Below are positions 24,809 to 33,645 of a stretch of 64,000 bases of DNA, piece by piece. The stretch is from Maniola hyperantus (lineage: Eukaryota > Arthropoda > Insecta > Lepidoptera > Nymphalidae). The number at the start of each line of letters is the position of its first letter. The stretch's first letter is position 1. The position numbers and the translations under genes were made by a program. The stretch lies in contig NC_048556.1 in assembly GCF_902806685.2 (NCBI RefSeq), positions 6,014,001 to 6,078,000 of the forward strand. Reading direction: 5' to 3'. The notes below the pieces were generated by a model. The model was given only the letters and a program-made list of their open reading frames with translations. It was not told where the DNA came from and searched no databases.

Positions 24809-27800
24809 ATATATTTAAATAAGGTTAGTAAAACCTTGTAAGCAGTAGAGATACGGCACAGACTGACGATTATGGAAAGATTTTGCTTCCTTATGGGATT
24901 ATATTTGGGATATTGAAAGTATTGAGAAGTTAATTATGGTTGGGAACATGGATATGACTATCTCCTATCCAGTAGTCAGACCAACTGGAGAGACAAGTCA
25001 CGAGAGACCGACTGGAGACAGAGAGATGGAATAATGGTAGTGAAAAGCTAACCAGGCGCTCGATTGCGGTAGAATGACAGCTACAATATCACGATCGTAA
25101 TCACCTCTAATTGGTTGACGCTCGCTTACTATTGGATGCAATGCATTGTCAAACTCAAATTAAACTCAAATTATTTATTCAGAATTGGTAAAATTTTACG
25201 CTTCCTGATTGTAATTTTTTTTATTATTTGTAAGACGATATGATATATTGTTGCAAAAGAATAGCATAAATTCAGCCAATCACACGAATTATTGTGATTG
25301 TAATAATGATTGATGCAGTTTTTGCGGAATCGACCAGCATTTACAATACTTGTGAAGTTTTGTAATAAGATATCAGAATGACATAAAATATGAAATAACA
25401 ATAAAAAGCATTATGTTCCGGTCGTGTACCTCACATCAATGAGATTATAACTGCAATTATGTGAACAAGGCAGACATCAGTGTACGTAGGGTTAAGGGTC
25501 GGATCTTTATTGCTGGTATCGGTGGAGTCACTTGAAATCATTAAGACGTTAAAAGGAATTTTGACCTCGTTTTCCTTATTGTCTTTTACCTTGTTATTAA
25601 ACAATGAATAGGTACTTAATTATTGAAAATTATATTGGCACTGATTCATATAATTAAACCTTTATTAAATACAAATCAAACTGAATTGAATCGATACATC
25701 ACATCAATAACTTTTGTTCTAGCATTAACGGGCTCATTATTGCTACCATGCTGGGCCATATTATGCCTTTCATAGAAGGAAGAAATATTGATTTATGGAC
25801 TTTTTTAGGGTTCCGTACCACAAAAGGAAAAACGGAACCCTTATAGGATCACTTTGTTGTCTGTCTGTCAAGAAACTTCTTATTGACCTAGAATCCTGAA
25901 ATTTGGCAGGTAGGTAGGTCTTATAGCAGACATTAGGGGCAAAATCTGAATACCGTGTATTTGTGGTTACATCACACCAAAAAAAATTAAATTGTTGTCA
26001 TGAACTAATAATTAGTATTTTCAATATTCGAAGTAAGATAGCTATATCAAGTGGGGTACCATATGAATGGGCTTCACCTGTGCATTTTAAAACAGATTTT
26101 TATTTATTTTTATGCATCATAGTTTTTGAATTATCGTGCAATATGTCGAAAAAATACGACTGTAATATGGAACCTTCGTTGCGCGAGCTTGACTGGCACT
26201 TGGCCGGTTTTTTTACCAAAAATGTAATCATAAATCGTAAAATGTACCATCAAGCAATTGATAAAAAATCAAAGATTCTAAGAAAAAGACTAATCTACGC
26301 ATACTCGTAATTTATTTATGTAGGTATGTATTTGCAATATTTTTTCATGTAGCAAAGTTTTATGAACAATATTAACATTACTAATTTACAAGCAACCTAA
26401 TTAAGGTTGGTAGTTGATACGTAAATGCCGGAAGCTACATTTTTGCATGCAAGATAAACTAATAAAGTTCAATTTTACACGCGTCATGTATACGTTGGTT
26501 TTAATTTGATCCATATTGCATACACGTAAGGAGCGTTCTCGCTTCAACACACAGCTCAGGAAATTATAAATGTTGCAGGTGTTATTATATGTAGAGCGGA
26601 ACTATCAGGTGACTAAGCGATACCATATAAACGCCCTGAACTTTCCAGATTTTGATTATAAAATGTAAAGAGCCCGCTTCATCAAAGCGACAACTCGTTG
26701 GCGGGTGGAGCCTAAATTCATTGCAGATAGTTACATAGAAACGTTTTAAATCCATGTTGCGCGTGTAAAGACTAAAGAGCTTGTGTAAGGAAAGAGTGAA
26801 ATGGGTTAATATCTGCAACACCTGGACTACATATTATAGTTATAACGATAATGCAGCTTTCGTTTTAGGGTTCCGTACCTCAAAAGGAAAAACGGAACCC
26901 TTATAAGATCACTTTGTTGTGTGTCTGTCTGTCTGTCTATCTGTCTGTCAAGAAACCTACTTCCCGTTGACCTAGAATCATGAAATTTGGCAGGTAGGTA
27001 GATCTTATAGCTGGCTTTAGGGGAAAAATCTGAAAACTATGAATTTGTGGTCACATCACACAAAAATAAATAAATTGTGGTCATGAACTAATAGTTAGTA
27101 TTTTCAACTTTCGAAGTAAACTATATCAAGTGGGGTATCATATGAAAGGTCTTCACCTGTACATTCTAAAACAGATTTTTATTTATTATTATGCATCATA
27201 GTTTTTGAATTATCGTTCAAAATGTCGAAAAAATACGACTGTAGTACGGAACCCTCATTGCGCGAGCCTGACTCGCACTTGGCCGGCTTTTTTCTTTGGG
27301 GTAACAACCGTAACAGAAATGATTATGATGGGCATCATTATGGTTTCTGTGGCCGCACAGAAATGTACGCGGTATATTAGCACCGTCTCTATTCTACTTC
27401 TCTACAAAGTATAAAACGAAGTCGCTTCCCGCAGTCTCTTCTTATGAAATATAACAAAATACCACATTGCACCTGTGCGAAGTCAGGGCGGGTCGCTAGT
27501 CCATACTAATATTATAAATGCGAAAGTGTCTGTCTGTCTGTCTGCTAGCTTTTCACGGGTCAACCATTCAACCGATTTTGACGAAATTTGGTACAGAGGT
27601 AGCTTGCAACCCGGGGAAGGAAATAGGCTACTTTTTATATCGGAAAGTTTAGGAGTTCCCACAGGATTTTGAAAAACCTAAATCCACGCGTACGAAGTCG
27701 CGGGCATCAGCTAGTTTCTTATAAAACAAGATGAAGGTCATCGATCTATTATACAAATTTAATGATCACATAGATCAGTCTACACGTTATATTTAGAAGA

Positions 27801-30800
27801 TCATTCTAGCGATAGCTTTAATTATAATGTTCCTTGACAAATATTTATGAAACAAACAAGCGAAAAGTTGGCACGGGATAAAAATAACAGGAGAATATTT
27901 TCGTATTCTGTAAAAATAGAATTAAAAAAATACTATTGCAAATTGAACACTTACGTTAAAACATAAATCGCCAGGATGGTTTGTGAAATAATCAAACAGT
28001 GCAATCGCGTAAGGTTCTTCATCGTCATCTGATGTGTCTGGCACATCGAACTCTTGGTCTTCCGGCCAGACTACTGGTAAATCATCGTCTAGGATTTCTG
28101 GGGGTGGCGGTGGTGGGATGGTAGGCATCGGTGGTGTCGACTCCCTCTCGGGCGACTCTTCGTGATCCCAACTGAAAAGCTTCGAGTCCTGCAAAAGGAT
28201 TTTTATTATGAGAGAACATTGCAAACAAAAAGCAGCCTCACCTATGGAAACTATACAAAACATTCTTCTCTTGCAAGTTGCAACACACTAGATAGATCAA
28301 TGGCAATGGTTCGAAAAACAAACAGGACTAGAAGGAGGAAAAAATGTTATGAGTGCTCATGAATCACTTAATCCTTTGATAGCCTGAAGGACATAAAATG
28401 CTTTTTATCCCGGAAATCATAGTTCGCATGGGTTGGTATAAGTTGCGAATGTAGATTGCAGGATGAGTTGCGAATGGATAGACTTGTTTCGAAACCTTTA
28501 TAAACGATACAAAAAGTACAAAAAATATTTTTTCTGTCTGTACCTGCTCTTTATTTACTCTCTCTGAAATCAGATATACTTAACGTAATTTTAAAAATGT
28601 TGGCAATCCTACTTCCATGATCAAAGAATTACATGAAATTAGATACCTACCTATTTATTATTTATGATATTATCAGTTCACTAAATGATTCATTTCATTA
28701 CTCATTCATTACTGATAAAAAATCTTCTTGGAATTACTATAAAAATAAAAAATGCAGAATCCCTCTACACTGCTGAGATTCTTAGTTATCAGTTATAGGA
28801 CTTACCAGCTATAATCAGGTTATGGGTTTCATGAATAAATAAGCAAGTAAGTAATGACTACCCATATTATAAATGTGAAAGTGTGTTAGTTTGTTGGTTT
28901 GTCCTTCAATCACATCGCAACGGAGCAACAGATTGGCGCGATTTTTTGCATGGGTATAGTTAAAGACCTGGAAGACTGGACATAGGTTACTTTTTATTCC
29001 GGAAAATCAAAGTTCTCACGGGTGTTTTTAAAACCTAAATGCACGCAGACGAAGTAGAGAGACAAAAAAATTATACAGATTTTTCAAGTAAATTCTTCAT
29101 CCAATTAAGACAGTATCTAGCTCATAACAATATTGTTTTGTCTAAATTCATGATTTCAGTTTTATTTCAATGTTGGGTTGGGTCAAGGATAATGGGAATA
29201 TGTATTTTGTTAATTTTAACCAACTTCTTCTTATTAAGTACTTAGCATGTTTATCTTACTATAAATTCCTAGAAAGTATTGAAGAATAGCTTTTGCACTC
29301 AGAGACAACATAACTGTCTATCAGGTAAAGAATTTTCAGAATTGGATCATTAGTTCCAGAGATTACCTCCTACATCTAAATTTACTTTACCTCTGTATAA
29401 TATTACTTAGTCCTGAAAAAAAATTATTATATACGACAATCGGTCCGCTGCTCATTTTCATACAATAGAACATTTGAATATCTTAAAATGTAATTTAAGC
29501 CATGATCATGTTGACTCGATCTTTTTGCACATTTACATTACAATTAGCTGATGAAGGCAATTTGGTGTAAGACTTTAGCTTCCATTTAAACAAATGTCTA
29601 ATAGTTATATTACATTAGCCTCTCCATTTTTCTAATACTATGACATAAATTATTATGTGCTTTAATGGAATGCTAATTTACATAATTACTTATTTTTAGT
29701 GTAAATGCTAATTTTCATAATTAGTGTTTTCAGCTCTACAAAAGGAAATGATGCAATTGACTATTTCTCAGTTAGCACTTTGCACAAGCAATGCATACGA
29801 CTATACTTTGCATGTTTAATATGATCTGCTCTGCAAATAACTTGTTTTGCATTGACAGATAGTTAGTTTGGTTTTTTAACAATTTATTACTAGGCTGATT
29901 CCCATAAAATAAAGACTGGACCAACAATCTTTCACTGTAGTCTTCGAAGTATTTTAATTGACAAAGTCAAGGAAAGTCAAGAAAGAGAAGGAAAGGACAA
30001 CAAATAATGGACAGATGAAATTGCACGACAAGTCAAGTAACAAAAAGAGAACAGTGAAAGATTTTGGACTATTGCATCCAATTTTGGTCTGGTGGGAGGC
30101 TTCTGCTGTGGCTAGTTACCACCCTACCGGCAAAGCCGTGCCGCCAAGCGATTTAGCATTCCGGTACATTGCTGTGTAGAAGCCAAAGGGGTGTGGTTTT
30201 AATAAAAAAAACTGCCATATCTCTTGAATAAGAGATCCAATAGAACTTCTAAAACTTTTCTCTACATAGTTTCTGGAGCGGGAAGCACACTGCACACACA
30301 ATAGATGCAAAATTTACATGCAGAAACCTGCCTAGAAAGATAGAAAAAAGAAGGGGTTCTAAAATATAATAAATATTGGAATCACTCACCACACTGTCTC
30401 CGAAGCCATTGCTAATTTTCTGTATAGGTGTTTTTGTATTAACACTCATAGATGTTATCTGGAAGTTGCTTCCAAATGTACTCTTCAGTAAGGCAGAGTT
30501 ATCTGGTGGTTTAGGTCTTGCTGGCTTCGCACGAATTATAGTTGGCCCTTTTGAAGGTGCAATTGAATAATGGCTACTTGAATTGCTCAATGTCTCAAAT
30601 GTATCTGTGTTATATGTTGGTTTCTTGGGTAGCGAAGGCTTTGAAACCGGGGGTGAGAACGGATCAATGGTTGAGAAATCATCTAACGTATCTTCCTTAC
30701 TCAAAGGTTTTCTTGAATGCAGGAAGAGATCAAAGTCATCTTCAAATCCACTCTCAGCTTGGGAGGCGCTACCCCCACTGAATGCATTATGGTGATTCGT

Positions 30801-31271
30801 TGAAGTTGTAGCATCTGATCCAAAACTATCAACACTGACACCGTCACTACTAGACCTAGTTGTGAACGTGGGGGAACTGGGTGGGGATGAAAAGTCTATC
30901 AAAGTCCCTGTTTGTATATTGACACGCTCACATCTAGGAAACATTTTATTAGGGTCCACTTCACTACCTAGATCTGTAAATGTTTGATTAGTTGCACTCG
31001 GATGATTTACTGTAGTTTTAGTCTTCCTTGATAGTAGAGATGTTAGCACTGTAGGTCTACGTATGAAGTGTGAAGGTTTGGCAGGCACATCTGGCTGTTT
31101 GGACACTTTTGGTGGTGGTGGTCTGGGTGGAGGCTTCTTTTTCTGCCCAAATTGTGGTGTTGGTTCAAACACATCAGCTCCAAAGGGGTCGTCATTCCAA
31201 TTCGTGACAGGTGAGTATCTATTCACTGCCATCCCTGGAACACCTGGGGCTGCCCTCGTTGGACCCTTCAT
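5862..31271 (-). CDS. Two-SH3-domain adaptor protein, three coding exons
   Basis: Exons on the minus strand are 31271-30390, 28188-27955 and 6179-5862 (stop TAG), all joined in phase 0 with GTGAGT and GTAAGT donors, giving 477 residues from the Met at 31271. Residues 1-350 look disordered: DPF motifs (NDDPFG near 27), a proline-rich KKKPPPRPPPPK stretch near 45, Ser/Thr-rich linkers, a second poly-Pro run and an acidic stretch (DTSDDDEE). SH3-1 is about residues 353-411 (ALFDY...GDL...EW...FPSNFVEV). SH3-2 is about 422-477 and ends the protein (ALYDF...GDLRFSLGD...FPVNYV). SH3 domains bind PxxP ligands, and DPF motifs commonly bind endocytic adaptors, so an endocytic or cytoskeletal scaffold is likely. 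This is inference. Resemblance to SH3D19/EVE1-type proteins is possible but not established. The exon holding the Met follows a splice acceptor (exon from 31273), so an upstream exon exists. One candidate is 32021-32003, which would add MEIFKH plus the split Gly codon. Confidence 0.82.
6215..6372 (+). mobile_element. tRNA-derived SINE fragment
   Basis: GGGACGTGTGGCCTAGTTGTGAC...GTCGGTAACTGGATG...TCCTGGTTATTATCA. The same family occurs at 58012-58200 with GACGTGTGGCCTAGTTG, GGTAACTGGATGGATGACCG and CCCGGTTATTATCTGA. These SINEs are frequent in Lepidoptera. Confidence 0.55.
6650..6850 (+). mobile_element. Dispersed Helitron-like repeat (second family)
   Basis: CCCATATTATAAGCGAAAGT...CGCAACGGAGCAACAGATTG...AAATCCACGCGGACGGAG. 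Relatives lie at 28857-29060, 42508-42735 and, inverted, 60318-60445. They share the CACGCGGACG.. 3' module with the family above. Confidence 0.5.
7417..8910. mobile_element. 1.49-kb palindromic element built of 140-bp tandem repeats
   Basis: Ends GGCCAGTCATTAAAGC / GCTTTAATGACTGGCC are flanked by TA on each side. The left arm (7417 to about 8040) and right arm (about 8150-8910) are inverted copies. Each arm carries ~140-bp direct repeats (anchors at 7601, 7741, 7881 and about 8297, 8437, 8578, 8718) with the motif AATTTGCAGCGTTTTGCAAC and TTCTTACCGTTTTGTAACG. No ORF. A Tc1/mariner-type or other foldback element without transposase is likely. Confidence 0.8.
8930..9215 (+). pseudogene. LINE fragment, C-terminal end of reverse-transcriptase ORF
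   Basis: Broken reading frames give RNEIRRRIRLTHITQRVAKLK, then RRWKALERQ and, after frameshifts, a TDDIRRVAGSRW-like segment. This is the C-terminal part of a LINE ORF2 common in Lepidoptera. Truncated and frameshifted. Confidence 0.6.
9428..16966 (-). repeat. Tandem array of ~10 Helitron-like units (~757-779 bp each)
   Basis: Units start at 9428, ~10158 (lacking its first ~150 bp), 10834, 11613, 12370, 13135, 13899, 14668, 15437 and 16194, all in the same direction. On the minus strand each unit ends with a stem-loop (CTCGAG..AGCTGCT TT AGCAGCTCGAG) about 14 nt before CTAG|T, the structure of a Helitron 3' terminus. The next unit begins TTATACTATATATAGC. The end opposite the hairpin has a variable (GAGT/CAGT)n tract. 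Short ORFs of up to 138 codons recur only because the DNA is repeated. No Rep/helicase is present. Confidence 0.85.
16968..17409 (+). mobile_element. Two tandem Helitron-like (Lep1-type) copies
   Basis: Two direct copies of AAAAGGAAAAGGTGACTGAC...ATCTATCAACGCACAGCTC. The first (16968-17204) lacks its 3' end. The second (17205-17409) ends CGCGGACGAAGTCGCGGGC..AAGCTAGT, whose CGCG..CGCG stem precedes CTAG|T. They directly follow the large array. Confidence 0.65.
17623..17697. mobile_element. Left half of a MITE split by a later insertion
   Basis: GCTCGATTGCGGTAGAATGAC...TTGGTTGACGCTCGCTC. The matching right half is 20291-20390. An unbroken copy of the family is at 25060-25338. Confidence 0.6.
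17944..18865. repeat. Nested inverted repeat with (TCTTCT)n ends at the loop
   Basis: 17944-18110 (GTGTCGACATTATTATTTAA ... CTTCTTCTTCTT) is repeated inverted at 18668-18865 (AAGAAGAAGAAG ... ATAATAATGTCGACTC). The spacer is itself repeat-derived. It lies inside the Mutator-like element. Confidence 0.65.
18870..19836 (+). mobile_element. Helitron-like element interrupted by a LINE
   Basis: Starts AATCAACGCACAGCCTAAAC, a relative of the element at 38803, and ends GGCCACGCGGGCGAAGCCGC..AAGCTAGT at 19832-19836. A LINE fragment at 19282-19790 splits it. Confidence 0.5.
19282..19790 (-). pseudogene. 5'-truncated LINE, C terminus of reverse-transcriptase ORF with poly-A tail
   Basis: Minus-strand frame 19708-19349 reads SLEHRRDVSSLCVFYRLYNG, CSEELFDLIP, then FFPRTCKLWNQLPSAVFP and FLKGRQR, the end of ORF2 of jockey/CR1-like LINEs in Lepidoptera. 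Downstream on that strand is a run of 13 A (19294-19282 region). The frame is open for about 119 codons but lacks all upstream domains, so it is a dead 5'-truncated copy. Confidence 0.75.
19849..20066 (-). mobile_element. Helitron-like (Lep1-type) copy
   Basis: Minus-strand copy: ACTAG at 19849, then the GCTCGCGACTTCATCCGCGTGG hairpin module, then ..CGTTGATAGATCAGTCAGTC and TTTTCCTTTTATATA. It lies within the Mutator-like element. Confidence 0.65.
20400..22019. other. Intronic DNA, few features
   Basis: A Helitron-like tail (CACGCGTTCGAAGTCGCGAGC..TCATCTAGT) lies near 20505-20535 and the MITE at 21610-21895. The rest is AT-rich with no recognised feature. Likewise 23090-24050, 24820-25050 and 25340-25800 show nothing I can name. 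Confidence 0.4.
21610..21895. mobile_element. MITE, ~65-bp terminal inverted repeats
   Basis: AAAAAGCCGTTAACTGCAAA..TATTTTTTGACTTATC..CGTGGGAA at the left recurs inverted at the right (TTCCCACG..GGATAACTCAAAAAATATT..GCAGTTAACGGCTTTTTAG). Non-coding. Confidence 0.7.
22020..22322 (-). mobile_element. tRNA-derived SINE (full-length, inverted)
   Basis: On the minus strand the head reads ACTGGTTAAGATGTTGACCT and GGGTCCGGGGTTAGATCC (tRNA-like A and B box region). The body contains AAGGAAAACATCGCGAGGAA and GAGAGGAGACCCGTGCTCAG. Relatives lie at 22870-23080 (+), 24060-24290 (-), 37390-37680 (+) and 39270-39380 (fragment). Confidence 0.65.
22323..22441 (-). repeat. 55-bp-stem hairpin with 9-nt loop
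   Basis: Arms 22323-22377 and 22387-22441 are inverted copies with two differences, both A on the left arm opposite C on the right. In a minus-strand transcript these become G-U pairs, so the stem would be continuous. It lies within the SH3 gene intron, in the sense orientation of the minus strand, and directly abuts the SINE. It may be a small foldback MITE. Confidence 0.75.
22870..23080 (+). mobile_element. tRNA-derived SINE copy
   Basis: AAGTGGCCTAGAAGTCCGAG...AAACTTCGTGAGGAAACCTG...GAGGAGACCCGTGCTCAGTA...GATGATGATT tail. Same family as at 22020. Confidence 0.55.
24060..24290 (-). mobile_element. tRNA-derived SINE copy, diverged
   Basis: Minus-strand copy of the family at 22020. Shared blocks include the GAGCACAGGTCC module and ATTGCTTTAAACGCACATAG. 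Several indels. Confidence 0.5.
24545..24810 (+). pseudogene. LINE 3' end with (GATGAT)n tail
   Basis: With frameshifts the plus strand reads VLEWRPRLSKRSVGRP, ARWTDDIKRLAGSGWM, then RVWWRSLGKACVQQWTSTG, followed by stop and (GATGAT)n. This is the C-terminal end of an RTE-like LINE common in Lepidoptera. 5'-truncated. Confidence 0.7.
25060..25338. mobile_element. MITE, intact relative of the one split by the Mutator-like element
   Basis: GCTCGATTGCGGTAGAATGAC...GTTGACGCTCGCTTACTATTGG...ATTGTTGCAAAAGAATAGCAT...GCGGAATCGACC. Ends G(C/G)TCGATT..CG are inverted. This copy shows what the site at 17689-17697/20291-20299 looked like before insertion. Confidence 0.6.
25803..26216 (+). repeat. Dispersed repeat, ~420 bp (copy 1)
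   Basis: TTAGGGTTCCGTACCACAAAAG...GTTGTCTGTCTGTCAAGAAAC...ATCAAGTGGGGTACCATATG...CACTTGGCCGGTTTTTTT. Copies: 26864-27296 (+), 51990-52205 (-, partial), 60467-60900 (-). Related ends at 40960-41100 and 54441-54720. Class not assigned. Confidence 0.6.
26864..27296 (+). repeat. Dispersed repeat, ~420 bp (copy 2)
   Basis: Near-copy of 25803-26216, with an expanded (GTCT)n tract and a GAACCCTCATTGCGCGAGCC end. The two lie in the same orientation about 1.06 kb apart. Confidence 0.6.
27504..27715 (+). mobile_element. Helitron-like element
   Basis: TACTAATATTATAAATGCGAAAG, (GTCT)n, ATTTTGACGAAATTTGGTAC, and 3' end CCACGCGTACGAAGTCGCGGGC.TCAGCTAGT. The CGCG..CGCG stem precedes CTAG|T by about 9 nt. 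Confidence 0.65.
27955..28188 (-). CDS. SH3 adaptor, exon B (first half of SH3-1)
   Basis: Seventy-eight codons between a TTTTGCAG acceptor and an ...AAC|GTAAGT donor. It encodes a six-proline run, an acidic stretch and then the start of an SH3 domain (EEPYAIALFDYFTNHPGDLCFN). The domain is cut in the RT/n-Src region and only completed 21.8 kb away by exon C. Confidence 0.85.
28189..30389. other. SH3 gene intron A-B
   Basis: Contains a second-family Helitron-like copy (28857-29060) and the LINE tail (30085-30250). The remainder is AT-rich with no supported gene on either strand. Confidence 0.45.
30085..30250 (+). mobile_element. LINE 3' untranslated remnant
   Basis: GGTCTGGTGGGAGGCTTCTG...CACCCTACCGGCAAAGCCGTGC...AATAAAAAAAACTGCCATAT. 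A second fragment is at 40066-40165. This block is the 3' tail of a LINE widespread in Lepidoptera. Confidence 0.5.
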
Positions 31272-31273
31272 TC
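30390..31273 (-). CDS. SH3 adaptor, exon A (disordered, proline-rich)
   Basis: The exon begins after TTGTGCAG with GA ATG and ends ...GDSV at a GTGAGT donor. It is open for 294 codons and carries DPF motifs, KKKPPPRPPPPK and low-complexity Ser/Thr regions. It joins exon B in phase 0. The two bases before the ATG would complete a glycine codon if an upstream coding exon ending in G is used. Confidence 0.82.
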
Positions 31274-33460
31274 CTGCACAAAGAGTATTTACTTTTATTT
31301 ACAAAACATTTTAACTATCTGGACCAACAAAAGCAGACAATTTCTTATCACTGCCTTTCAATTTCACAACAAACTTGTAACTAGAGTAAAGATGTTTAAT
31401 GTTTTAAGGAAGTCACTAGGTACATCTCTGTAAGAACATAAGATTAATTGAAAGTTTTGTAGCTTGAAGCTTCAAGGAAAACAAGGTATTATTAATAATA
31501 TGACTGCATTCTGACCTGAAAATCCACTTGGTGACTTCTAATAACTATACTAAATAACTAAACACAATATTGAGGACAAAACTATGCGTAATTTCGCACT
31601 ATAAATCTAATTAGGAGCTTTATCGACGAACGCCGTTTCGAAACTAAACTGAAACTGTTGGTTACTCAATAGTCAATAGTCAATTTTCAATGGACAATGA
31701 TCACAGCTGATAGCAACGCCAGCGCGGTATTTAGCGGATGTTCAACCCGATAAACAATAATTGATAAAACAGATCCACCCACTGGGGATACATGTGCATC
31801 GCGCTTTACGTAGTAGGTATAATGTATGTGCCAGGTACGAGATAGCACGGCCTTGATAAGTTGATATTCACGTCATAACAACGCACATCGAATTTTATTT
31901 ACATAAGACTTTTTGTTTAACAGGTCGCAAATTTTACTACTGCCTATAAAAACTTGAGCATTTGGACTTGAGGAGCATTAATACACAAATTTTAATACAC
32001 ACCATGCTTAAATATTTCCATTTCGAGTTTCTGTAATAAATGACAAAGCCAGTAATAACTTCGAAAGTTCAATTTTCAATTTCTCACTCTTTTTCTACAC
32101 GATATTCTATGTAATTCTACATCCACTACATGATAAAACATGTTAACATGAATGAACGAGATATTTTATCAATTATTTATCGTATTTTATTTTCGTATTT
32201 TATGAATAAAATATCAAACAGAACAAGTTTACACCGTTAGAAGATTAGGTATTTTATTGTTTCGTTGCATGATTTGTTGACCTGTCATTTGAACGTGAAG
32301 TTTTGTTTTTCACGTTTGATCATTATGACAAGCCTTAAAACTTTAAAACCTCCTAAACTATTTAGAAAAAATATCACGGTATGCAAAAAAATTAACTGTT
32401 AATTTTTTATTGGAAAAAATTAAATAAAAACAAATATTTTCATTAATTAACATAAAATATATATTCCGTAATGTAAAATTAATTTACAAGTAAATATAAA
32501 GGTAAATAACTAGTTAACAAAAGATTAATTTTTTCTTCCTTTTTTGTGTTTGTCTGGACTCTGATAGAGACAATATGATCTTATGAAATAGAAATACTGT
32601 GTGAGAATGATGTCAAATAATATGAATATAGCACGCTCGTCCTTTAGACATGCTGCAATTCATTGGCTTTTGATAGCCAAGACGGAAACATTAAATTCTC
32701 CTCCAAAACTAAATTAACTAGGTAGTTATAGTGTTTTGATTATAATAATTTACTTTTCATTTTTATTGTCCATGCGCAGACAAAATAACGAACTGACTAA
32801 CTACCAACGATTACAAAGAAGATGAAGCTGCAGCTACATACAATAACTCGAGTGACAAAATACACATAGGTACTCTTTTAAAAAGTTGGCAGTATAATAA
32901 GAAAAATCTTTAGAAGCTTCTTTATGTTTCTTGTGTAGTTAACCAAGTGAACCTCATTAAATACTAAATCATGCTAAACTGATATGTCTATTAGATACTG
33001 GTACCTACAGACTGCCAATTTTTTCTGAAATCTGGTAAGCGCTAAATTAGGGGCTGTATCCTGCTAAAATCGTAGGATTCTGCTAAATTTGGTCACCCAG
33101 CGTTTAAAATCAGTTGGCGTCAAAATTAGTGTAATTTTTTTTGTCATTGTCACTTGCACAGAGTACTTTGTAATGTCACATGTCACTTGTCAGAATTCAT
33201 AACAAAAAATTTTTGGGTTAACCTACAAAATAATAAAGAATAATTTATAATAAAAATGTAATTAATTACTAATTAGATAATTTAAAGGTTGTACCATTGT
33301 TAGATTAATTCTCCAGTGTTAAATTAATTCCCGTAGTTGTTTTATTTATTTAGTGACAAAATGTGGAATTATAAACAATTAATGGAAAATTCTTAAAATT
33401 AACTAAATAATATAAATAATTTCTATACTTACTAATTCATTCAATTGACAGAAATGAACA
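31274..33460. promoter_or_regulatory. Divergent intergenic region, SH3 adaptor / Fbxw4
   Basis: About 2.2 kb between the first sure exon of the minus-strand SH3 gene and the Fbxw4 ATG. It must hold both promoters and at least one upstream SH3-gene exon (candidate 32021-32003). It has fewer recognisable repeats than other non-coding parts. No TATA box or other core motif is claimed. Confidence 0.4.
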
Positions 33461-33645
33461 ATGTGCTCAAATTTAATAATTCAGATGCCTTTAGACATTC
33501 TAATAAATATATTAGCCCGTTTGGAACTTTGTGATCTTCGTAATTTAATGTTAACATGTAAATCTTTTACAAATTTAATATTGAACGATAACACATTGTG
33601 GAGGATCAAATGTTCAAGAAGACTTATTTTGAAAAATAAGAGGAG
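33461..33645 (+). CDS. Fbxw4: Fbxw4 exon 1 (F-box)
   Basis: Starts at ATG 33461; an in-frame second Met at 33485 begins the F-box itself and could be the real start. It ends AGG AG|GTATAG, phase 2. The leucine-rich F-box pattern PLDILINILARL...LRNLMLTCKSFTNLILND...LW is clear. Confidence 0.85.
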
